Of a stretch of 5,412 nt of DNA, positions 1 to 5,412 are shown in pieces. Below the pieces are notes generated by a model, which saw only the letters and a list, made by a program, of their open reading frames with translations, was not told where the DNA came from and made no database searches. The stretch lies in assembly GCA_028686145.1 (NCBI GenBank), contig JAQUCQ010000241.1, positions 1 through 5,412 on the forward strand, read 5' to 3'. A program made the position numbers and the translations under genes. The DNA is from Desulfuromonadaceae bacterium (GTDB taxonomy: Bacteria; Desulfobacterota; Desulfuromonadia; Geobacterales; Pseudopelobacteraceae). Each line of letters begins with the position of its first letter. Within the stretch, counting starts at the first letter, position 1.

Positions 1-284
1 ACCCGCGTGACCGCCAACCGGAGGGCGGCAATTTCGTCAGCAGAAACCGTGGCAAAGGCCGTTTCGATTTCGGCGGGGGTAACTTCCAGTTCTCGGACCG
101 AGGTGGCTTCCAGGCGGTCGAAACGTCGGGTCAGTTCCAGCACCGCAACATCTCCACGTTGTCGGACATCGGCGATAATATCAAGTACGATCTGTTCAAC
201 TTCGCGGCTACTCTCTTCTCCGCGCGAAAGAATGGCGTCAAACTTCTGGTTGAAACCGGTATCCTTTATATCAATAAAAAGCAT
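1..284 (-). CDS. hisD: Histidinol dehydrogenase, N-terminal part (truncated by window edge)
   Basis: This is the first 94 codons of histidinol dehydrogenase, the cytoplasmic enzyme that oxidises L-histidinol to L-histidine in two NAD-dependent steps. The translation begins MLFIDIKDTGFNQKFDAIL and continues with a block like V-x-x-I-I-A-D-V-R-x-R-G-D-V-A-V-L-E-L-T-R-R-F-D (about residues 33-57), the typical N-terminal signature of HisD, followed by the V-T-P-A-E-I stretch. The zinc-binding and catalytic histidine/glutamate residues lie further downstream, outside the window, so activity cannot be judged. The ATG at 284-282 is preceded by AAGG (294-291) at a 6-base spacing, which supports this start. 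It follows hisG with only 12 bases between the hisG stop and this ATG, so it is cotranscribed with murA and hisG. Identification rests on the N-terminal sequence plus its position after hisG. Confidence 0.93.
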   Translation of the reverse strand, partial: MLFIDIKDTGFNQKFDAILSRGEESSREVEQIVLDIIADVRQRGDVAVLELTRRFDRLEATSVRELEVTPAEIETAFATVSADEIAALRLAVTR

Positions 285-296
285 AGTGTACCTTAC

Positions 297-944
297 TCAG
301 TGCGACTGGAGCAGTTGCTCAAGCCCCTGTATGATGTGTGAAATCCGGTCGTTTTTTGTTTTCAAGCTAGCCCGGTTGACGATCAGGCGCGTGGTAATCT
401 CGGCGATGGTCTCAACCTCGACCAGTCCGTTTTGCCGCATCGTTTCGCCGGTAGAAACCAGATCGACAATCCGGTCAGAGAGGCCGACCAGCGGCGCCAG
501 TTCGATCGACCCATAGAGCTTGATGATCTCGACCTGCACACCTTTGGCTGCAAAATAGTTTTCAGTCACATGCGGGTATTTGGTCGCGATACGAATATGC
601 GACCAGCAGGAGGGGTCATCTGCCTTTGCCAGATGGGCCGGTTCGGCAACCATCATGCGGCAGTAACCAAATTTAAGGTCGAGCGGCTCATAGACATCCT
701 TGCACTGTTCCATCAGCGTATCTTTGCCCACAATGCCGAGATCGGCGCTGCCGTATTCTACGTAGGTTGGGACATCGGTTGCCCGAACAATCATATAACG
801 AATCCTCTGCTCCTGATTTTCGAAGATCAGTTTACGGGAATCGGAGAGCAGTTCGCGGCAGTCGATGCCGATCTGGCTGAACATCTCGACTGATTCTTCG
901 AGGATTCGTCCCTTGGGAATAGCAATTGTAATCCAGTCACTCAT
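297..944 (-). CDS. hisG: ATP phosphoribosyltransferase, short form (HisG-S), catalytic subunit
   Basis: HisG condenses ATP with PRPP to give phosphoribosyl-ATP, the first and regulated step of histidine synthesis, in the cytoplasm. The 215-residue product opens with the family's ITIAIPKGRI block (residues 5-14). It has Y-G-S-A-D-L-G-I-V-G-K-D (64-75), and it carries the HisG signature and PRPP-binding loop at 148-169 (E148, G154, D161, then S-T-G-E-T-M). At 215 residues it is the short form, lacking the C-terminal regulatory domain of the roughly 300-residue enzyme of E. coli. Short forms are known to work with HisZ, a histidyl-tRNA synthetase-like regulatory subunit; no hisZ is visible here. 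The start ATG overlaps the murA stop (ATGA, 944-941), and AAAGGG (957-952) lies 7 bases upstream inside murA, so translation is probably coupled. No truncation or frameshift is seen. Confidence 0.97.
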   Translation of the reverse strand: MSDWITIAIPKGRILEESVEMFSQIGIDCRELLSDSRKLIFENQEQRIRYMIVRATDVPTYVEYGSADLGIVGKDTLMEQCKDVYEPLDLKFGYCRMMVAEPAHLAKADDPSCWSHIRIATKYPHVTENYFAAKGVQVEIIKLYGSIELAPLVGLSDRIVDLVSTGETMRQNGLVEVETIAEITTRLIVNRASLKTKNDRISHIIQGLEQLLQSH

Positions 945-2194
945 TCTTTAACCCTTTGGATATCCGCACCCAGTGCAGCAAATTTTTTCTCGATCGATTC
1001 ATAGCCGCGGTCCAGGTGGTAAATGCGCGAGACTTCCGACGTTCCGTTGGCAGCGAGACCCGCCAGGATTAGTGATGCCGAGGCCCTCAGGTCAGTGGCC
1101 ATGACCGGAGCTCCCGACAGGTTTTTAACCCCTATTACTGTTGCCGTACTTCCTTCGACAGTAATATCGGCACCGAAACGCTGCAACTCTGAAACATGCA
1201 TAAAGCGATTTTCAAAGATATTTTCCGAGATAACACTGGTACCTTCTGCAATGCACATCATGGCCATGAACTGGGCCTGCATGTCGGTTGGAAAACCGGG
1301 GTACGGGCGTGTCTTGATATTAATGCTTTTAACCCGTCTTGGCCCCTTGACTCTCACAACGCCATCACGGCTGGTGATTTCAACTCCCGCATCCTGCATC
1401 TTGAACGCGAGGGCATCAAGATGTTCCAGTTTCATGCGGTGAATGCGGATATCTCCTCCGGTCATTGCTGCTGCGATCATAAACGTGCCTGCTTCAATCC
1501 GGTCCGGCATGACCTCGTAATCGGCTGCTGCAAGCTCGGATACGCCCTGGATTCTGATCGAGTCGGTGCCTGCCCCCTCAATTTTTGCCCCCATGCGATT
1601 CAGGTATAGGGCCAGATCAACTATTTCCGGCTCACGAGCGGCGTTTTCCAGCAGGGTTTCCCCTGAGGCGGTCGCAGCGGCCATCATCAAATGCTCGGTG
1701 CCGCCTACTGTTGAAATGTCAAAATTGATGCGGGCGCCTTTGAGGCGCCGGCACTTTGCTTCAACATAGCCATGTTCAAGTGTGATTTCGGCACCAAGCG
1801 CCTGCAGCCCTTTGAGGTGAAGGTTTATCGGGCGCGCTCCAATAGCGCAGCCACCCGGCAACGAAACCCGCGCCTTGCCAAAGCGGGCCAGAAGCGGCCC
1901 AAGAACCAGGACCGAGGCACGCATGGTTTTGACCAGGTCATAGGTCGCTTCATGGCTGGTAATATTGGCCGTATCGATTCGGACAATATTGCCGTTTCCT
2001 TCGATTTCTGCGCCAAGTGACTCCAGTACTTTTATGGTGGTGTTAATGTCCCGTAAAAACGGAACATTGCTGATCTGGTTGATTCCCGGGGCCAGAATTG
2101 TCGCGACAAAAATAGGGAGCGAAGCGTTCTTTGAACCGCTGACCGTGACGTCGCCCTTTAGTTTCTTTCCGCCTTTGATGATGAGTTTGTCCAA
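941..2194 (-). CDS. murA: UDP-N-acetylglucosamine 1-carboxyvinyltransferase
   Basis: MurA transfers enolpyruvate from PEP to UDP-GlcNAc, the first committed cytoplasmic step of peptidoglycan synthesis, and is the target of fosfomycin. The 417-residue length is normal for the family. Visible active-site elements are K22-N23 in G-S-K-N-A, R92, and the catalytic-loop cysteine C116 in P-G-G-C-A-I-G-A-R with R121. Further along are D304 in Y-P-G-F-P-T-D-M-Q, R370 in D-L-R-A-S, and R396 in H-L-D-R-G-Y-E near the C-terminus. Having Cys rather than Asp at 116 predicts the usual fosfomycin-sensitive type. The start is TTG (2194-2192): an in-frame TGA abuts it (2197-2195) and a strong GAGGAG site lies 7 bases upstream. 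The next in-frame Met is residue 91, which would remove K22. Its stop overlaps the hisG start by four bases. It is the first gene of this operon visible in the window and faces a divergent kinase gene. Confidence 0.98.
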   Translation of the reverse strand: MDKLIIKGGKKLKGDVTVSGSKNASLPIFVATILAPGINQISNVPFLRDINTTIKVLESLGAEIEGNGNIVRIDTANITSHEATYDLVKTMRASVLVLGPLLARFGKARVSLPGGCAIGARPINLHLKGLQALGAEITLEHGYVEAKCRRLKGARINFDISTVGGTEHLMMAAATASGETLLENAAREPEIVDLALYLNRMGAKIEGAGTDSIRIQGVSELAAADYEVMPDRIEAGTFMIAAAMTGGDIRIHRMKLEHLDALAFKMQDAGVEITSRDGVVRVKGPRRVKSINIKTRPYPGFPTDMQAQFMAMMCIAEGTSVISENIFENRFMHVSELQRFGADITVEGSTATVIGVKNLSGAPVMATDLRASASLILAGLAANGTSEVSRIYHLDRGYESIEKKFAALGADIQRVKE

Positions 2195-2201
2195 TCAAAT
2201 A

Positions 2202-2209
2202 CTCCTCTT
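2202..2209 (-). promoter_or_regulatory. Strong ribosome binding site that fixes the murA TTG start
   Basis: Read on the minus strand this is AAGAGGAG, close to the full anti-16S complement, ending 7 bases before the TTG at 2194. With the in-frame TGA immediately before the TTG, it leaves TTG as the only plausible start that keeps the conserved MurA N-terminus. A strong site may offset the weaker initiation codon; that last point is inference. Confidence 0.85.
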
Positions 2210-2228
2210 GTGCCTGCTAAATTTTGCC

Positions 2229-2257
2229 ATATTACTGTAAGGGTCAGCTCTTGTCCA
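2229..2257 (-). promoter_or_regulatory. Candidate sigma70-type promoter for murA-hisG-hisD
   Basis: On the minus strand, TGGACA (2257-2252, five of six matches to TTGACA) is followed after exactly 17 bases by TAATAT (2234-2229, four of six matches to TATAAT). Transcription would start near 2222, leaving a leader of about 28 bases that carries the GAGGAG site. The spacing, position and orientation fit. It is predicted by eye only, and an additional upstream promoter is possible. Confidence 0.5.
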
Positions 2258-2283
2258 AAGAAAAGTTGGTAAAATCGTGCAGC

Positions 2284-2387
2284 GTATCACTGAATAATTA
2301 TTAGACACTGGTATCGGTGAAATTATCGGAGTGCAGTTAAATTCAATGTTACTAACTCTGTAGAATCTGTGGTAATGTATCGGTCAA
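2284..2387 (+). repeat. Three degenerate direct repeats, consensus GTATCGGTSAA, in the divergent intergenic region
   Basis: GTATCACTGAA at 2284-2294, GTATCGGTGAA at 2311-2321 and GTATCGGTCAA at 2377-2387 share the GTATC core and the T-x-A-A end, and each is followed by an AT-rich stretch. The second and third copies differ at one of 11 bases; the first differs from the second at two. Start-to-start distances are 27 and 66 bases. They lie between the murA promoter candidate and the kinase start, where operator sites for a shared regulator could sit. Chance similarity in AT-rich DNA is not excluded, and no regulator is known from the window. Confidence 0.35.
2337..2366 (+). promoter_or_regulatory. 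Weak candidate promoter for the hybrid kinase gene
   Basis: TAGAAT at 2361-2366 matches the -10 consensus at five of six bases. Eighteen bases upstream is TTAAAT (2337-2342), only three of six matches to a -35 box. It would give a leader of about 50 bases before the ATG at 2423. I saw no sigma54-type GG/GC pair at proper spacing. The poor -35 suggests either an activator-dependent promoter or a wrong call. Confidence 0.22.
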
Positions 2388-2393
2388 TTTGAC
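2383..2393. repeat. Short inverted repeat GTCAA-T-TTGAC upstream of the kinase gene
   Basis: Two perfect five-base arms flank a single central base, 29 bases before the kinase start codon. It overlaps the third copy of the GTATCGGTSAA repeat. The loop is far too short for a terminator hairpin and no T tract follows, so a protein-binding half-site pair is the more natural reading. It is short enough to arise by chance. Confidence 0.25.
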
Positions 2394-2422
2394 AATTGCC
2401 ACGGCAGAGTGCAGGTGTGAAT

Positions 2423-5412
2423 ATGTTCCGGTGCAGCCTGAAAACCAAAGCAACAGTTATCTTCCCTTTGTCAGTAACCATTGCTCTGTTTGGACTGCTG
2501 TTTTTGATTCAGTATCTCCTTCAGGGGTACATCAAAGATTCCATTTCAAGCCAGCAGTCCCAGATCGTAGCTAATATGGCTGATGAGGTGGATCAAAAGT
2601 GTGCTGAAGCACACAAACAATTGCATACACTTGCAGGCAGAATTACGCCCGCCATGATTGCGGCCCCCCAGAAAGCCCTCACATTTCTGCGAGAACGGAC
2701 AGAATCTGCCGGACTCTTTGATAACGGGGTGTTTTTGTTTGATTCCAGAGGGCGTATGATTGCCGAACTGCCCTTGGGACTTTCCCGCACCGGCAATGAC
2801 TTCACCTATCGGGACTATCTGAAACGGACCTTTACTACCAAAACCCCGCAAATATCCGACCCCTATATTTCCTCTCTTTCTCACCGACATCCCGTGGTTA
2901 TGGTGACTGAGCCGATTCATGATGCAAATGGTAATGTGCTTGCCGTGCTTGGTGGCGGTATTGATCTGCTGCAATTGAATTTTTTGGGAGAGCTCAGTCG
3001 ACACAAAATCGGCAGAACCGGCTATATGTTCCTCTTTGACACCAATAGGACAATGATCGTCCATCCGGATAAGAAGAGGATCATGAAGCAGGATATTCCG
3101 GCCGGTATCAACCTGCTGTTAGACCGTGCCATAAATGGTTTTGAAGGCTCGGGAGAAACCGTCAATTCCCGCGGCATGAAAGTTCTGGGTACCTTTAAGC
3201 GACTGAAGTCGAAGCAGTGGATTGTTGGTGCCAGTTTCCCTCTGTCTGAAGCATACCTGCCAGTAAACCGGGTAAGGAACATATTTCTGATTTCCTTGCC
3301 ACTGTTTTCGTTGGCCATATTTTGGTTCATGCATCATTATTTGAAGCGTCTGGCAGCACCTATTATTCAGCTTACGAGCCATGTGGAGGGACTGCAGGGC
3401 AAAGAAGGTGATGATCGTTTTTTTTCGGTACAGGGAGAAGGGGAAATAGCGACACTCGGGCATGCATTTAATGAACTTATCCGGGAAAGCGACCTTCAGC
3501 GGAGCAAGCTGGAATCTGATCTTGAAAAACACGAATGTGCCGACGTGCAACTCCATCGCCAGAACGAATATCTGCAGGCACTGCACGAAACAACCCTTGG
3601 GTTGATCAGCCGACTGGACGTAGCCGGATTGGTGCAGGCTATCGTTGTCCGCGCCGGCAGTCTGCTTGGCACGGAACATTGCTATGTATATCTTAAAAAC
3701 AGTGCCGGGACTGAAATGGAAATGGTTTTTCAGAGCGGTATATACAACTATCTTGACCATTATCCGATCAGGCGGGGAGTCGGCATCGCCGGACGTATCT
3801 GGGATACCGGAAATTTGACCCATATCGATGATTACAGCAAATGGGAAGGTCGCTTGCCTGATAAGGATCGGGATGTCTTGAGGACTATGGCAGGTGTGCC
3901 GCTTAAGTCCGGTGAGGATGTTGTGGGTGTTCTTGGTGTTGCGTATGTTGACGAGGGAATCCACCTGAACGATGAGCAATTGGAACTTCTGGTCCAGTTT
4001 GGGGAACTGGCATCGCTGGCCCTTGAAAATGCCCGCCTCATTGATGAATCAAAACGGGAACTGGCCGAAAGGATAAAGGCTGAAGAGCGCCTGCGCAAGC
4101 TTTCTGTGGCGGTTGAGCAGAGCCCTGCTTCAATTGTCATTACCGATACCTTTGGCACCATAGAATACGTTAACCCGCATTTTACCGAGTTGACCGGTTA
4201 CACGTTTGAGGAAGCGGTTGGCCAGAATCCGAGCGTTCTTAAAACCGGAGAGACAAGTAATGATGAGTACAAGCAACTGTGGGAAACAATTCTTGCGGGT
4301 GGTGAATGGCGCGGTGAATTCCACAACCGCAAGAAAGATGGCGAACTGTATTGGGAACAGGCGCTGATTGCTCCCATCAGGGATAACAGTTATGCCATTA
4401 CTCATTTTATTGCCATCAAGGAGGATATTACCGAACATAAACAGTTGGAGGGACAACTCCGACAAGCACAGAAAATGGACGCGATCGGTCAACTGGCCGG
4501 AGGCATCGCCCATGATTTCAATAATATTCTGACTGCTATTGTTGGGTATGCCAGCATTATGCAGCTTAAGCTACCGGGTGACAGCCCTTTGAAAAAAAAT
4601 GCCGAACAGATAGCTGCTACTGCAGAACGTGGGGCACGCCTGACTCAGAGCTTGCTGGCCTTCAGTCGCAAACAGACAACAAATTTTGTTGTTGTCGATC
4701 TGAATGAAATAATTAACCGTGTCCATCAGCTATTGCTCCGGCTGATCAGTGAAGATATTTATCTTGAAATTAATCTCGAAAAGAGCGGGTTACCGGTTTT
4801 GGCCGATAGCGGTCAACTTGAGCAGGTGCTGATGAACCTGTCGACAAATGCCCGGGATGCCCTGCCGCGCGGCGGCTCGATCGTCATAACAACCGAAGCG
4901 GTCACTCTTGATACTGATTTTATCCTTGCACGGGGATTCGGCCAGCCGGGAAGATATGCCCTGTTGACCTTTACCGACAGCGGTGAAGGTATGGAAACGG
5001 AAACGGTAAAACATATCTTTGAGCCATTCTATACGACGAAAGAGTTGGGTAAAGGGACCGGTTTGGGGCTTTCCATCGTCTATGGTGTTATCAAAAAACA
5101 TAATGGCTATATCTTTTGCCACAGCACCATAGGAATCGGTACAATTTTTCAGATTTATCTGCCGCTTCTTGACTCTGTGCCTGCCGGGCTTGAAGAAAAA
5201 GTGCCGGAAAAGGTTGAGGATGTCCATGGCGGCGACTATATCCTGATGGCCGAAGACAACGAAGCCACCCGTGAGCTCATTAAAAACATACTGGAGGAGT
5301 TTAATTATTCTGTCATTGTGGCGGTTGACGGCGAAGATGCCTTGGAGCGCTTTCGCGAACAGACAAAGCGGATCAGTATGGTGATACTTGATGTCATCAT
5401 GCCGAAAATGAA
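2423..5412 (+). CDS. Membrane-bound hybrid sensor histidine kinase, dCache-HAMP-GAF-PAS-HisKA-HATPase-REC (3' end outside window)
   Basis: The frame stays open for 996 codons to the window edge. TM1 (about residues 11-33) and TM2 (286-303) enclose a periplasmic double-Cache-like sensor with Y-R-D-Y (129-132), S-D-P-Y-I-S (145-150) and G-R-T-G-Y-M-F-L-F-D (197-206). HAMP follows (about 304-356, ending G-E-G-E-I-A-T-L-G-H-A-F-N), then GAF (385-538), a helical linker and PAS (556-672). In the kinase core, H697 in A-H-D-F-N-N is the phosphorylated histidine, N809 marks the N-box (N-A-R-D-A), D852-x-G-x-G is the G1 box, and G878-T-G-L-G-L is the G2 box; HDFNN suggests the HPK4 class. The receiver begins near 937 with E944-D945, and its acceptor is D990 (codon at 5390), six residues before the cut. 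The ATG is preceded by AGG at a 7-base spacing; GTG at 2417 is an alternative, bounded by a stop at 2390. Ligand and target are unknown. Confidence 0.93.
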   Translation, partial: MFRCSLKTKATVIFPLSVTIALFGLLFLIQYLLQGYIKDSISSQQSQIVANMADEVDQKCAEAHKQLHTLAGRITPAMIAAPQKALTFLRERTESAGLFDNGVFLFDSRGRMIAELPLGLSRTGNDFTYRDYLKRTFTTKTPQISDPYISSLSHRHPVVMVTEPIHDANGNVLAVLGGGIDLLQLNFLGELSRHKIGRTGYMFLFDTNRTMIVHPDKKRIMKQDIPAGINLLLDRAINGFEGSGETVNSRGMKVLGTFKRLKSKQWIVGASFPLSEAYLPVNRVRNIFLISLPLFSLAIFWFMHHYLKRLAAPIIQLTSHVEGLQGKEGDDRFFSVQGEGEIATLGHAFNELIRESDLQRSKLESDLEKHECADVQLHRQNEYLQALHETTLGLISRLDVAGLVQAIVVRAGSLLGTEHCYVYLKNSAGTEMEMVFQSGIYNYLDHYPIRRGVGIAGRIWDTGNLTHIDDYSKWEGRLPDKDRDVLRTMAGVPLKSGEDVVGVLGVAYVDEGIHLNDEQLELLVQFGELASLALENARLIDESKRELAERIKAEERLRKLSVAVEQSPASIVITDTFGTIEYVNPHFTELTGYTFEEAVGQNPSVLKTGETSNDEYKQLWETILAGGEWRGEFHNRKKDGELYWEQALIAPIRDNSYAITHFIAIKEDITEHKQLEGQLRQAQKMDAIGQLAGGIAHDFNNILTAIVGYASIMQLKLPGDSPLKKNAEQIAATAERGARLTQSLLAFSRKQTTNFVVVDLNEIINRVHQLLLRLISEDIYLEINLEKSGLPVLADSGQLEQVLMNLSTNARDALPRGGSIVITTEAVTLDTDFILARGFGQPGRYALLTFTDSGEGMETETVKHIFEPFYTTKELGKGTGLGLSIVYGVIKKHNGYIFCHSTIGIGTIFQIYLPLLDSVPAGLEEKVPEKVEDVHGGDYILMAEDNEATRELIKNILEEFNYSVIVAVDGEDALERFREQTKRISMVILDVIMPKM

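Noticed and set aside
7..516. A 169-codon plus-strand open frame across the hisD/hisG junction
   Set aside because: The product is Ser/Arg-rich low-quality sequence antisense to conserved hisD and hisG. The minus-strand proteins explain the region fully.
2293..2302. Ten-base palindrome AATAATTATT
   Set aside because: It is pure A/T in an AT-rich spacer, with no loop and no extension of the arms, so it is likely by chance.
2389..2394. Perfect TTGACA -35 hexamer on the plus strand
   Set aside because: No acceptable -10 lies 16-18 bases downstream, and transcription would begin inside or after the kinase start codon. It is better explained as part of the inverted repeat or as chance.
3418..3425. 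Run of eight T, and a run of eight A at 4592-4599, inside the kinase gene, as possible frameshift or slippage sites
   Set aside because: The reading frame encodes recognisable HAMP and HisKA sequence on both sides of each run, so no frame change is needed; they read simply as Phe-Phe and Lys-Lys codons.
3119..3979. A 286-codon open frame on the minus strand inside the kinase gene
   Set aside because: It lies antisense to well-recognised HAMP and GAF coding sequence, its translation resembles no family I know, and it has no convincing start context. It is a shadow of the plus-strand gene.
1..5412. Mobile element, CRISPR array, tRNA, rRNA or toxin-antitoxin signatures
   Set aside because: I saw no regularly spaced repeats, no terminal inverted repeats or transposase motifs, and almost no space outside the four genes.

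Overview
The window looks like a chromosomal segment of a Gram-negative, Geobacter/Desulfuromonas-type bacterium (Desulfuromonadales or a relative). The evidence is the gene order murA-hisG-hisD, which as I recall is common in that group, a short-form HisG, and a large Cache-HAMP-GAF-PAS hybrid histidine kinase of the kind abundant there. Base composition is moderate, roughly half G+C by eye. The genus cannot be fixed from the sequence alone.

Left part, minus strand (1-2194): three tightly packed genes read right to left. They are murA (UDP-GlcNAc enolpyruvyl transferase, first committed step of peptidoglycan synthesis), hisG (ATP phosphoribosyltransferase, first step of histidine synthesis) and the first 94 codons of hisD (histidinol dehydrogenase, last steps of histidine synthesis), cut by the window edge. 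murA and hisG overlap by four bases (ATGA), and hisG and hisD are 12 bases apart, so this is almost certainly one transcript with translational coupling. murA starts at TTG, a choice forced by an in-frame stop directly upstream.

Middle (2195-2422): a 228-base AT-rich divergent intergenic region. It holds a good murA promoter candidate on the minus strand, three degenerate direct repeats of the form GTATCGGTSAA, and a small inverted repeat (GTCAA-T-TTGAC). These repeats could be operator sites, but that is inference.

Right part, plus strand (2423-5412): one open reading frame of 996 codons running off the window. It encodes a membrane-bound hybrid sensor histidine kinase: TM1, periplasmic double-Cache-like sensor, TM2, HAMP, GAF, PAS, HisKA with an HDFNN H-box, HATPase_c, and a receiver domain cut just after its phospho-acceptor aspartate. 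Nothing links it functionally to the mur/his genes except divergent placement.

I found no tRNA, rRNA, mobile element, CRISPR array or clear intrinsic terminator. The window reads mainly as ordinary core genome plus one elaborate signalling protein; I see no convincing evidence for a previously undescribed system.
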